64,000 nt of DNA from Simplicispira suum (GCF_003008595.1 NZ_CP027669.1:3596001-3660000), one strand, 5' to 3'; shown: positions 31,958 through 39,840, counted from the first letter of the stretch. Program-made: numbers and translations. Notes: generated from the sequence alone by a model not told the origin.

Positions 31958-32188
31958 TCAGGCGAAGGCGTCCGGTTCAAACCAGCGCACAGGCCGGCGC
32001 GTGCCGTGCTGGCGCAGCGCTGCACGGTCTGCGCGCTCTTGGTCCAGGCGTGCCAACAGGGTCAGGCGCTGCGCTTCGCGGATGGCGCTCTCGCGCGTGG
32101 CGTGCTCTGACACTGCCACAAGGTGGCCTGAGTGGCGCTGGTAGGCGACTGCGAAGCCGCCCTGAATGGCAATGGCGATGTGTTTCAT
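31958..32188 (-). CDS. Small phage early protein
   Basis: This 76-residue protein starts MKHIAIAIQGGFAVAYQRHS, followed by a helical charged part (ESAIREAQRLTLLARLDQER). Its ATG overlaps the previous stop (TGATG). No motif is recognised. Confidence 0.5.
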   Translation of the reverse strand: MKHIAIAIQGGFAVAYQRHSGHLVAVSEHATRESAIREAQRLTLLARLDQERADRAALRQHGTRRPVRWFEPDAFA

Positions 32189-32331
32189 CAGCGCACCGCC
32201 ACCAAGTTTCCGAAGTCGTCAACGACAGCACAAAAAGCACTGTGCCCGCGCAGCACTGCGAAAAATTCCGGCATCGCCAATGACACCGTGTAAAAGCGTC
32301 TGTCATAGCTGGTTTTCCAGAATGAAATCAT
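32188..32331 (-). CDS. 47-residue phage early protein
   Basis: It starts MISFWKTSYDRRFYTVSLAM and ends GNLVAVR, and its second half resembles the start of its downstream neighbour. I prefer the ATG at 32331 over an upstream start at 32469 because the longer form would translate the inverted repeat and operator-like region. It is the first gene of the minus-strand array. Confidence 0.5.
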   Translation of the reverse strand: MISFWKTSYDRRFYTVSLAMPEFFAVLRGHSAFCAVVDDFGNLVAVR

Positions 32332-32379
32332 CGTTCTCACCTTTGCTGCCCCTATCCCCTGGCCCCATCGCAAAACGGG

Positions 32380-32453
32380 TGCCGGGCGGGTTTGCGAGAT
32401 AGGGAAGCTGGGGAACTGGAGTGACGTTGGTCTTTTCCTATCCCCGCCCGGCA
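32380..32453. repeat. Nested inverted repeat in the divergent control region
   Basis: Outer arms TGCCGGGCGGG (32380-32390) and CCCGCCCGGCA (32443-32453) are perfect complements; inner arms GATAGG (32398-32403) and CCTATC (32437-32442) extend the fold. A cruciform or single-strand hairpin here could be a replication origin (single-strand initiation) or a regulatory structure between the divergent promoters. Confidence 0.55.
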
Positions 32454-32461
32454 TCGCCAAT

Positions 32462-32533
32462 GTAGTCAATGCCCTATGTAGTAGTCAATTGGGCATGCAC
32501 TTGATGGGCAATTGACCATGTACTACATTGACC
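32462..32533. promoter_or_regulatory. Repeated operator-like boxes (GTAGTCAAT / ATTGACC)
   Basis: GTAGTCAAT occurs at 32462 and 32481, and its inverse ATTGACC at 32511 and 32527, directly upstream of the HTH gene at 32552. Two direct and two inverted copies within 72 bp are a classic repressor operator array, probably for the adjacent HTH protein or the HTH encoded at the left end. Confidence 0.6.
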
Positions 32534-32551
32534 GCCAAAGGGGAAACTGCT

Positions 32552-32971
32552 ATGCCAAATTTTGCGATTGGCGATGTCCTAGACCGCGTGCGCGCCGCCC
32601 ACGGCTTGGAATCGGATTACCAGCTTTTCAAGCGCTACGGCTTCAGCATGCAGAAGCTCGGCAACTGGCGCCACGGGCGCGCGCTGCCCGATGAAAAAGC
32701 CTGTCGAATCCTGGCCGAAGCAGCCGGCCTGGACCCGCTCGTTTTGCTTGCCCAGGTGCAAGCCCAGCGCAGCCAATCGACCGAAGCCCGCACGTTGTGG
32801 GAAGCCGTCGCGCTGCGCCTCTCGCACGCGTCCGCAGGTCTGGCCGCTGCAATTTTTTCAGTGCTGATTGCTACATCTTTTGTAGCTACTGAGGCACGCG
32901 CAGCAAGCGCTGGCGAGGGTGCAGACCCTCATTTTGTCGAGCGCATCAGTTTATACATCGTATCGATCTAA
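32552..32971 (+). CDS. Phage HTH regulator (DUF3693-like), ORF crossing attR
   Basis: This 139-residue prophage form has an N-terminal DUF3693-type HTH (VLDRVRAAHGLESDYQLFKR, then GNWRHGRALPDEKACRILAE, GLDPLVLLAQVQAQ) and then a hydrophobic helix (AGLAAAIFSVLIATSFVATE). AGGGG precedes the ATG at 32552. The last three codons (Val-Ser-Ile) and the stop come from host DNA beyond the att core. In the circular genome the frame continues for 31 other codons and ends at a TGA overlapping the next regulator's ATG, giving 167 residues with a second helix (WGLLFVILAALAM). Confidence 0.75.
   Translation: MPNFAIGDVLDRVRAAHGLESDYQLFKRYGFSMQKLGNWRHGRALPDEKACRILAEAAGLDPLVLLAQVQAQRSQSTEARTLWEAVALRLSHASAGLAAAIFSVLIATSFVATEARAASAGEGADPHFVERISLYIVSI
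32941..32968. other. attR: right dif-like junction
   Basis: The site reads GCGCATCAGTT (phage-side XerD position, poor match), TATACA (spacer), TCGTATCGATC (host-side XerC arm). It shares TATACATCGT and then TC at matching spacing with attL. Joining host halves would give AGTTAACATAA-TATACA-TCGTATCGATC as the empty chromosomal site, presumably dif. Confidence 0.7.
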
Positions 32972-33017
32972 ACAGGCTGCTGACCGCGACCTATTGGCGC
33001 TCGGTTGTTTGCACAGA

Positions 33018-33060
33018 AGAAATGAACTAAAGTTCAACTATTGAACAGCAATTCATTTCT
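33018..33060. promoter_or_regulatory. TetR operator, nested palindromes
   Basis: AGAAATGAA (33018-33026) and TTCATTTCT (33052-33060) are perfect inverted arms around an inner palindrome GTTCAA-CTA-TTGAAC (33032-33046). It ends one base before the TetR ATG, so bound repressor would block its own operon. Confidence 0.75.
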
Positions 33061-33061
33061 T

Positions 33062-33754
33062 ATGGCCTACCGACGAACACCAAGCGTTGAGCTGCGCTTA
33101 GCCGACAACCGCAATCGCATACTGGCAGCGGCCCGAGCCATGGTGGGCGAAGGTGGTTGGTCTGAAGCGCAGGTCAGTCATGTCGCTGCGGCCGCCGGAC
33201 TGGCTACGGGCACGGTGTACCGCTATTTCCCATCGAAGGCACACCTGTGCGTCGAAGTGTTGTCCGCAGTGTCTCAGCGCGAGGTCGACGTTCTCCAGGC
33301 CATCGCCGATGGCCCAGGAACGGCGATGGAACGGCTGCGCGGCGGAGTGACCGCCTTCGTCATCCGCGCCATGCGCAATCGCCGCCTGGCCTATGCATTG
33401 ATTGCCGAACCTTGCGAGCCAGAGATCGACCAAGCCCGCCTGACGTATCGGCACGCCATTAGCGAACAAATCGTGCGCATCGTACGCGCAGGCCAAGAGG
33501 CTGGAGACTTCCGTGCCAATGTCGATCCGAACACTGCCGCTACCGTCATCGTGGGCGGTTTTATGGAAGGCCTGATTGGTCCACTGTCTCCGTTGAGCGC
33601 CGATTTCGGCCCGGCTTTGGCGCACGATGCCAGTGCCGTCAGCGAGTTGGCCGGGGACATTGCCGACATCTGTTGCGCTGCCATTGCAGCGGCGCCCGGT
33701 CAGGTTATGAAGCTTTCGCAACCCCAAAACGCAACCCGAAGGAGACACGCATGA
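33062..33754 (+). CDS. TetR family transcriptional regulator
   Basis: This 230-residue protein has an N-terminal HTH (VSHVAAAAGLATGTVYRYFP) after a basic leader, and a C-terminal ligand domain. The start at 33062 follows the palindromic operator. It overlaps the AidB-like gene by 4 bp (ATGA), so it heads and probably represses the acyl-CoA/flavoprotein operon downstream. The inducer is likely an acyl-CoA or aromatic metabolite of that pathway; this is inference. Confidence 0.88.
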   Translation: MAYRRTPSVELRLADNRNRILAAARAMVGEGGWSEAQVSHVAAAAGLATGTVYRYFPSKAHLCVEVLSAVSQREVDVLQAIADGPGTAMERLRGGVTAFVIRAMRNRRLAYALIAEPCEPEIDQARLTYRHAISEQIVRIVRAGQEAGDFRANVDPNTAATVIVGGFMEGLIGPLSPLSADFGPALAHDASAVSELAGDIADICCAAIAAAPGQVMKLSQPQNATRRRHA

Positions 33755-35472
33755 ACGCCCCCCTGACCCTTAGCCAGTTGCAGCCAGCCCCTGCGGCGCC
33801 CGATCGGTACGCCACCCACGTCGTGAAAAACCAGGCAGCGCCCGCTGCAGGCTTTAATGCGTTCGGTGGCGATGTGGTACTCAATGCGGCCATTGGGCGG
33901 GAGGCTGCTTGGGTGGCGCCTGCAGCGTCTGCGCTGGGCGCGCTGGCCGGCGATGCCGATGTGCAAGAGCTTGCGCGCCTTGCGAACAAGCACCTGCCCG
34001 AACTCAAAACGCACGACCGCTACGGCAACCGCATTGACTGGGTCGAGTTTCACCCGGCCTGGCACGAACTGATGGCCTTGGCCTGGAAGCACGAGGTGCA
34101 CTCGCTGGCGTGGAACTCAACCGCACCCCACCCACATTTCGCGCGTGCCGTGCAGTCTTACCTATGGAATCAGGTGGAGCACGGGGTCGGTTGCCCCACT
34201 GGCATGGCCTACGCGGCCTACGCCGGCTTTGAGTCCGAGCCGGCGCTCAAAATTTGGGCGGAGAAGGTGCGCGGCACGCAGTACGAGTTCAGCCGCCGCG
34301 AGGTCGCCGAAAAATCTGCGGTGGTCATCGGCTACGCCATGACAGAAAAGCAAGGTGGCTCCGACCTGCGCGAGACGCAGACCACGGCGGTGCTGTCGCA
34401 CTCATCGGACTACCATGGCGCGATGGCCCACTGGTACGAACTGACTGGCCACAAATGGTTCTGCTCGGTGCCGCAGTCCGACGGCTTTTTCACGTTGGCC
34501 AAGGTGGCTGGGGGAGTGACCTGTTTCTTCCTGCCGCGCACCCTTCCGGACGGCAGCTACAACCGCTTTTTCATCCAGCGGCTGAAGGACAAGAGCGGCA
34601 ACAAATCCAATGCGTCGAGCGAAATTGAATACAGCGGCACGCTCGCCATCCGCGTGGGCGCCGAGGGCGCAGGCCTCCGGGAAATCCTGTCCCACTCCCA
34701 TTTGACCCGCCTGGATTTCGCCGTGGGTTCGGCGGGCCTGATGCGCCAGTCGCTCACCTTGGCGCTGAACCACTGCGCCACCCGAACCGCCTTTGGTGGC
34801 CCGCTGGCCCGCCAGCCGATGATGGCCAACGTGCTGGCCGACATGGCTGTCGAGGTGGAAGCGGCAACGCTTCTGGCCTTGCGCGTGGCAAAGGCGACCG
34901 ACTACATCGGGCGCGACGCGCAGCAAACGGCCTTTGCGCGCGCCGCCACGCCCATGGCGAAATTCTTCAACTGCTCGCGTGCACCCGCAGTGGCCAACGA
35001 GGCGCTGCAATGCCACGGCGGCAATGGTTTCATCGAGGAGAACCCGATGGCGCGCATTTACCGCGAGGCGCCGCTCAACAGCGTCTGGGAAGGCGCCGCC
35101 AACATGATGTGCATGGACGTGCGCCGCGCCATGCGCAAAGACCCCACCTGCCGCGACGCGCTGCTCGAAGAAATTCACAGTGTGCGCGGCCAGCACAAAT
35201 TGTTCGACGCGTTCGCCGCCCACCTGGCGCCGCTGGTGGACGGCATGCTGGAAGACGAATTCCTGGCGCGGCCGGCGAGCGAAGCCCTCGCCCGCGCCAT
35301 CCAGGGCGTCGAGCTGCTGCGGCATTCAACCCCCGAGGTGGTCGATGCGTTCATGACCACCCGCCTGGGCAGCACGCCAGCCAGCTGGGGCGCGATGTTC
35401 GGCAGCATGGGCGCGTCCGTGAGCAAGGCACAGGCCGACATCATCGTGGACCGTGCCCAAGTGGTTCGATGA
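33751..35472 (+). CDS. aidB: AidB-like acyl-CoA dehydrogenase family protein
   Basis: This 573-residue protein is longer than standard acyl-CoA dehydrogenases and has the AidB layout: NRIDWVEFHPAWHELMALAW, AMTEKQGGSDLRETQT (FAD/adenine region) and the end part with LQCHGGNGFIEENPMARIYR. AidB proteins bind FAD and are linked to alkylation response or odd acyl-CoA oxidation. Here it is coupled to a TetR regulator and followed by an HpaB-family flavoprotein, suggesting catabolism rather than DNA repair. Confidence 0.85.
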   Translation: MNAPLTLSQLQPAPAAPDRYATHVVKNQAAPAAGFNAFGGDVVLNAAIGREAAWVAPAASALGALAGDADVQELARLANKHLPELKTHDRYGNRIDWVEFHPAWHELMALAWKHEVHSLAWNSTAPHPHFARAVQSYLWNQVEHGVGCPTGMAYAAYAGFESEPALKIWAEKVRGTQYEFSRREVAEKSAVVIGYAMTEKQGGSDLRETQTTAVLSHSSDYHGAMAHWYELTGHKWFCSVPQSDGFFTLAKVAGGVTCFFLPRTLPDGSYNRFFIQRLKDKSGNKSNASSEIEYSGTLAIRVGAEGAGLREILSHSHLTRLDFAVGSAGLMRQSLTLALNHCATRTAFGGPLARQPMMANVLADMAVEVEAATLLALRVAKATDYIGRDAQQTAFARAATPMAKFFNCSRAPAVANEALQCHGGNGFIEENPMARIYREAPLNSVWEGAANMMCMDVRRAMRKDPTCRDALLEEIHSVRGQHKLFDAFAAHLAPLVDGMLEDEFLARPASEALARAIQGVELLRHSTPEVVDAFMTTRLGSTPASWGAMFGSMGASVSKAQADIIVDRAQVVR

Positions 35473-35486
35473 AGGATCTTTGAACC

Positions 35487-37121
35487 ATGGACGCCACCGC
35501 CGCCTCCCCTACCCGCTCCAAACTGATGAGCGGCGACCAGTACCGCGAATCGCTGCGCCGCTACCAACCCGTCGTCTATGTCGATGGTCACTTGGTCGAA
35601 AGCGTTGCCGACGAACCTTCGCTCAAACCGGGCGTCAACGCCCTGGCCTTCACCTACGATTTTGCGCTGGACCCTGCCATGGCGCCCATCGCGCTGGCCA
35701 CCCAGTCCGAGCGCAACCGGGTGGTCAACCGCATGCTGCATGTGAATGAGTCTTCGGGTGATTTGCTCAACAAGCTCGAAGCGGTCCGGGTGCTGTGCCA
35801 GGAAACGGGTTGCGCCCAGCGCTACCTGGCGCACGATGCGCTCAATGGTCTTGCACAGGCTACGGCGCACATCGACGACGTGCAGGGCTCGACTGAGCAT
35901 CGCGCCCGCTTCCAGGCCTATCTGGCCGATGTGCAGGACCGCGATTTGTCGCTCGGCATCGCCATGACGGACGCCAAAGGCGACCGCAGCCAAAAGCCGC
36001 ACGAGCAAGCCAACCCGGACACCTATGTGCACGTGGTGGAGCGCAGTGCCAAGGGCATCGTCATCAGCGGCACCAAGGCCATCGTCACCGGCGGGCCGTA
36101 CATGCATGAACTGCTGGTAATGCCAAGCCGCAACATGACGCAGCGAGATGCCGACTTCGCCGTGTGCTGCGCCGTGCCCATCGATGCCAAAGGCATCACC
36201 CTGGTTTCCCGGCCTGCAGGGCGCCCCGGCGAGAAGCTGGAGCACGGCGACGCGCTGTTCTCGCGCAGGTACGGGCAAGCTACGGCGGTGGTGATTTTCG
36301 ACAAGGTGTTCGTGCCTTGGGAGCGGGTGTTTTATGAAGGCGAGTGGGAGCACACCCACGTGCTGACCTACAGCTACGCCACCCACCACCGGCACAGTTG
36401 TATCGCCGCGCGTGCCGGTTTTGGCGACTTGTTGATTGGCGCCGCCGCGCTGATGTGCGAGGCCAACGGCTTCGACCCCGGCAAGAAGAGCAATTTGCGC
36501 GAGCCGATGGTCGAACTCATCAAAATCACCGAAGGCTTTTATGCCTGTGGCGTCGCCGCCAGTGTGTATGCGACTCAAGACAAGCACAGCGGCTCGTTCA
36601 TGCCGGAACCGGTGTTCGCCAACATCGGCAAACTGCTGCTCGCCACGCAGATTTACGATATGCACCGGCTTGCGCACGAGGTCTCCGGCGGCCTCATCGT
36701 CGCCCTGCCCGGCCCCGACGAAGATCACAACCCTGCTACTGCCGCCACGCTGGCCGAGGTGCTGCGCGCCAACCCCGACGTGCCTTACGACAAGCGCATC
36801 GAAGTGGCGCGCTTCATGGAAGACCTGACGGCCTCCTACCAAGGCGGGTGGTACTCGCTCATCAGCCTGCATGGCGGGGGCTCGCCTGCGGCCATGAAGC
36901 AGGAAATCTGGCGCAACTACCCCGTAGGCAACAAGGTGGAGCTGGTGGAACGGCTGCTGGAGCGTGGTGTACTGCACCAGGAGGATCGCGCCATCACCCG
37001 CAACCGCCAGCCGGGACGCTGCTGCGACACCGGGTGCACCACGCCGGGCCAGCCCGTGATGGTGCCGCTTCCGGTCGGGCGCAAGGCGGCCGATGGCTCC
37101 GGCGAGACACCGAAGCATTGA
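35487..37121 (+). CDS. HpaB / 4-hydroxybutyryl-CoA dehydratase family flavoprotein
   Basis: This 544-residue protein belongs to the HpaB-type group: SGDQYRESLRRYQPVVYVDG at the N-terminus, ISGTKAIVTGGPYMHELLVM and VPWERVFYEGEW in the FAD-binding middle, ARAGFGDLLIGAAALMCEAN later. Members either hydroxylate phenols with FADH2 or dehydrate 4-hydroxybutyryl-CoA using an iron-sulfur cluster. C104 and C109 (LCQETGC) recall cluster ligands, but the later Cys expected in dehydratases is not clear. Which reaction applies is undecided. Confidence 0.8.
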   Translation: MDATAASPTRSKLMSGDQYRESLRRYQPVVYVDGHLVESVADEPSLKPGVNALAFTYDFALDPAMAPIALATQSERNRVVNRMLHVNESSGDLLNKLEAVRVLCQETGCAQRYLAHDALNGLAQATAHIDDVQGSTEHRARFQAYLADVQDRDLSLGIAMTDAKGDRSQKPHEQANPDTYVHVVERSAKGIVISGTKAIVTGGPYMHELLVMPSRNMTQRDADFAVCCAVPIDAKGITLVSRPAGRPGEKLEHGDALFSRRYGQATAVVIFDKVFVPWERVFYEGEWEHTHVLTYSYATHHRHSCIAARAGFGDLLIGAAALMCEANGFDPGKKSNLREPMVELIKITEGFYACGVAASVYATQDKHSGSFMPEPVFANIGKLLLATQIYDMHRLAHEVSGGLIVALPGPDEDHNPATAATLAEVLRANPDVPYDKRIEVARFMEDLTASYQGGWYSLISLHGGGSPAAMKQEIWRNYPVGNKVELVERLLERGVLHQEDRAITRNRQPGRCCDTGCTTPGQPVMVPLPVGRKAADGSGETPKH

Positions 37122-37150
37122 TCGGTATTCCTGATCCGGCCGCAGTTCCC

Positions 37151-37184
37151 CAGCGCAAGCGCGTGCATTAAGACGCTTGCGCTG
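37151..37184. terminator. Hairpin between convergent genes
   Basis: CAGCGCAAGCG - 12 nt - CGCTTGCGCTG is a perfect 11-bp stem overlapping the last codons of the acyl-CoA dehydrogenase gene. Position between convergent genes fits a bidirectional terminator, although T-runs are missing. Confidence 0.45.
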
Positions 37185-38337
37185 CCCGCACGATCTTTCT
37201 CGCCATGCTCCAGCGGTGCACTTCGCTCGGGCCGTCGTAGATACGAAATGCGCGCATGTCGGTAAAGATGCGCATCACGGGGGTTTCGGCGGTGACGCCC
37301 TGGCCACCCAGAATCTGGACACAACGGTCAACCACGCGCCACTGTGCCTCGGAGCAGACCACTTTGGCACGGCTGGACTCGAAATTGCACTTCTGGCCTT
37401 GGTCGAGCAGCCATGCGGTATGCCAGATGTGCAGCCGCGAAGTCTGCAAATCCATGTCGTTGTCGGCCAACATGAAGCCAACTCCTTCGTGTTCGGCCAG
37501 CGGCTTGCCGAAGGCTTCACGCCGACGGGCGTAGTCCACGGCCAGGTCGTGTGCGCGGCGCGCTTGGCCCAGCCAGCGCATGCAATGGGTCAGCCGGGCC
37601 GGCGCGAGGCGGACCTGGGCGTAACGGAATCCCTTGCCAGGCTCGCCCAGGATGTCGGTGGCCGGTACCCGCACATCGGTAAAGCGCAGCACGCCGTGTC
37701 CGCCGGTGAAACACCGGTCCATGGCGTCCATGTTGCGCGCGAGCACGATGCCATCGCGGTCCATGTCGGTCAGGAACATGGTGGCTGCACCGTCTTCCAT
37801 TTTTGCCATCACGATGGCGTAGTGGGCGTCTTCTGCGCCGGTGATAAACCACTTGGTGCCATTGATGACGTAGTCCTCCCCGTCGCGCACCGCCGTGGTG
37901 GCGAGCATGGACGGGTCAGAACCAGAACCGGGCGACGGCTCGGTCATGGCAAAGCAGGAGCGCGTTTGGCCCGCAGCCTGCGGGCGCAGCCAACGCTCTT
38001 TTTGCGCGGCACTTGCCACCGCCTCCATCAGATGCATATTGCCTTCGTCGGGTGCATGGATGTTGAGCGCAGTGGGACCCAACCACGAATAGCCTGCCTC
38101 CTCAAACACGACGGCCTTGGCCACATGGCTCAAGCCCAGGCCGCCCATGTCCCGCGAGACATGGGGCGTTAGCAGCCCGGCAACCCGCGCACGCTCGACC
38201 AGTTCGCGCCGCAAGGCTTCGCTCGGTCCATGCGAATTTTGGCGCTCGTCGTTCTCCAGGGGGATCACCTGCTCGGCGATGAAGCTGCGAGTCTTTGCCT
38301 GCAGTTCCAGCAATTCTGGTGGGAGTTCAAAGTTCAT
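37168..38337 (-). CDS. Acyl-CoA dehydrogenase
   Basis: This 389-residue flavoenzyme starts MNFELPPELLELQAKTRSFI. Signatures are SCFAMTEPSPGSGSDPSM (substrate/FAD), VINGTKWFITGAE, YARRREAFGKPLAEHEGVGF and ILGGQGVTAETPVMRIFTDM, ending RIYDGPSEVHRWSMARKIVR, where the usual base position region is present. It resembles the group annotated as ACAD10/11 type. It converges with the HpaB-family gene and is probably part of the same catabolic theme. Start 38337 is preferred over 38463. Confidence 0.9.
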   Translation of the reverse strand: MNFELPPELLELQAKTRSFIAEQVIPLENDERQNSHGPSEALRRELVERARVAGLLTPHVSRDMGGLGLSHVAKAVVFEEAGYSWLGPTALNIHAPDEGNMHLMEAVASAAQKERWLRPQAAGQTRSCFAMTEPSPGSGSDPSMLATTAVRDGEDYVINGTKWFITGAEDAHYAIVMAKMEDGAATMFLTDMDRDGIVLARNMDAMDRCFTGGHGVLRFTDVRVPATDILGEPGKGFRYAQVRLAPARLTHCMRWLGQARRAHDLAVDYARRREAFGKPLAEHEGVGFMLADNDMDLQTSRLHIWHTAWLLDQGQKCNFESSRAKVVCSEAQWRVVDRCVQILGGQGVTAETPVMRIFTDMRAFRIYDGPSEVHRWSMARKIVRAAQAS

Positions 38338-38512
38338 GGCGTAGGGCCCCTCGGTGGAAACGGCGATACACGAACAAGCATGGCCATTGCGCGTTTGACG
38401 CGGGAGATGGAGAAAACCCAGTCTATTGCGTGTAGGCACTTGCAGAGGTCGCACCGGCGTCATGGAGTCCCGAAGTGGACTCTCCGTCGAGAGCCATTGC
38501 TACCATTGGTAC

Positions 38513-39316
38513 ATGCCATCACCACCATCACCACCCTCCCCATCCACGCCCAACATCTCCTTCGGCCACGCAGGCCGCATCTGCCTCGTGACGGGCGCTG
38601 CGCAAGGCATAGGCGCCGCCTGCGTGCGGCGCTTCGCTGCCGAAGGTGCGCATGTCGTGCTGGCGGATGTCGACGATGCGCGCGGACAAGCACTGGCGGC
38701 CGAGCTTTCGGGCCGGTATGTGCACTGCGACGTCGGCAACAAAGCGCAGGTGGATCAACTGCTGCAGCAGGCGCTCGCCTGGAAGGGCCGCGTCGATGTG
38801 CTGGTCAACAATGCCGGCATCTTCCGCGCGGCTGATTTTCTTGAGGTCACAGAAGAAGATTTTGACGCTGTCCTGCGCGTCAACATCAAGGGTGCGTTTT
38901 TGGTGGGCCAGGCGGTGGCGCGTGCCATGGCGCAGGCTGGGCGCGGCTCAGTCGTTAACATGAGCTCGGTCAACGGTACCCTCGCCATCCCCAACATTGC
39001 CAGCTACAACGTCAGCAAAGGCGGTATCAACCAGCTCACGCGCGTGATGGCGCTGGCGCTGGCGCCGCACAACATTCGTGTGAACGCCGTCGCGCCCGGC
39101 ACCATTGCCACCGAGCTGGCGGCCAAGGCGGTCCTCACCAGCGATGAGGCCAAGCGAAAAATCATGAGCCGTACGCCCATGGGCCGGCTGGGCGAACCGT
39201 CTGAGATTGCCGATGTGGTGGCCTGGCTTGCCAGCGACGCGGCCAGCTATGTGACGGGCGAGATCGTCACCGTCGACGGCGGCCGGATGACTTTGAACTA
39301 CACCATGCCCGTGTGA
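38513..39316 (+). CDS. Short-chain dehydrogenase/reductase
   Basis: This 267-residue SDR has the NAD(P) motif [18 protein letters not shown], then NNAG ([15 protein letters not shown]), the catalytic Ser region ([15 protein letters not shown]) and YNVSKGG (Tyr-x3-Lys), ending with the typical [14 protein letters not shown]. Asp after the second strand (LADVDDARG) favours NAD. The start at 38513 encodes a Pro/Ser-rich leader ([12 protein letters not shown]). Substrate unknown; divergent from the acyl-CoA dehydrogenase. Confidence 0.88.
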   Translation: MPSPPSPPSPSTPNISFGHAGRICLVTGAAQGIGAACVRRFAAEGAHVVLADVDDARGQALAAELSGRYVHCDVGNKAQVDQLLQQALAWKGRVDVLVNNAGIFRAADFLEVTEEDFDAVLRVNIKGAFLVGQAVARAMAQAGRGSVVNMSSVNGTLAIPNIASYNVSKGGINQLTRVMALALAPHNIRVNAVAPGTIATELAAKAVLTSDEAKRKIMSRTPMGRLGEPSEIADVVAWLASDAASYVTGEIVTVDGGRMTLNYTMPV

Positions 39317-39342
39317 AATCATCCTGCGAGACAATGGCAGCC

Positions 39343-39756
39343 ATGCGATTTCTCCACACCATGCTGCGCGTCGGCAAGCTTGAACGCTCCATCGAGTTCT
39401 ACACCAACGTGATTGGCATGCAGCTGCTGCGCCGGTCCGAGAACCCGGATTACAAATATTCGCTGGCCTTCCTTGGTTTCGACGGCGGCAACCCCGGTCA
39501 GGCCGAAATCGAGCTGACCTGGAACTGGGACACCGACCACTACGAGCTGGGCACGGCCTACGGCCACATCGCCCTGGGCGTGCCCGATGTCGCCGCCGCG
39601 TGCGAGGCCATCCGCGCCGCCGGCGGAAAAATTACGCGCGAAGCTGGCCCGGTGAAGGGTGGGCGCACGGTGATTGCCTTTGTCGAAGACCCCGATGGCT
39701 ACAAGATCGAGCTGATCGAGCGACCCGCCGAGGCGGCCGGTGCCGGGCTGCGTTGA
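39343..39756 (+). CDS. gloA: Lactoylglutathione lyase (glyoxalase I)
   Basis: This 137-residue VOC-fold enzyme starts [20 protein letters not shown] and contains [40 protein letters not shown] and [16 protein letters not shown], with metal ligands His5, Glu, His and Glu in the usual places. It isomerises the methylglyoxal-glutathione hemithioacetal. The ATG at 39343 gives the family start; the earlier one overlaps the SDR. Confidence 0.93.
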   Translation: MRFLHTMLRVGKLERSIEFYTNVIGMQLLRRSENPDYKYSLAFLGFDGGNPGQAEIELTWNWDTDHYELGTAYGHIALGVPDVAAACEAIRAAGGKITREAGPVKGGRTVIAFVEDPDGYKIELIERPAEAAGAGLR

Positions 39757-39782
39757 AGCTGCGTAAAGCGGGTTTGCAATCA

Positions 39783-39840
39783 CTTTGATAGCTATTCACA
39801 CAATACAGATAAGCGCTAGAGCCTGTTTTTAATGTTATTT
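39783..39840 (+). repeat. Interspersed repeat, copy 2
   Basis: CTTTGATAGCTATT ... ATAAGCGCTAGAGCCTG then a T-rich tail, between gloA and chaC. It shares blocks with the copies at 10923, 50853, 52105, 54907 and 63955. Confidence 0.65.

Larger units (their letters stand above)
21575..32957. mobile_element. Integrated corticovirus-like (PM2-related) tailless phage genome
   Basis: An 11.38-kb element is bounded by dif-like cores (unit length 11,377 bp), close to the 10.1-kb genome of PM2. It encodes a two-tyrosine rolling-circle initiator of 629 residues, a 210-residue packaging ATPase, a 263-residue P2-like capsid protein, many single-helix membrane proteins and a lytic transglycosylase, with no tail, portal, large terminase or integrase. 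These sizes closely resemble PM2 P12 (rolling-circle initiator, roughly 630 residues), P9 (ATPase) and P2 (capsid, about 270 residues). All frames appear intact, so it may be inducible. Relationship to PM2 is inferred from motifs and sizes; no search was run. Confidence 0.88.

Noticed and set aside
32332..32469. N-terminal extension of the first minus-strand phage gene
   Set aside because: It would translate the nested inverted repeat and control region; the ATG at 32331 with a purine-rich site is more plausible.
21575..32957. Filamentous (inovirus-like) prophage
   Set aside because: The regulators and dif-type integration recall filamentous phages. However, the ATPase has no membrane helix or Zot features, there is a 263-residue P2-like coat protein instead of a tiny major coat, and a lytic transglycosylase and holin-like gene are present.
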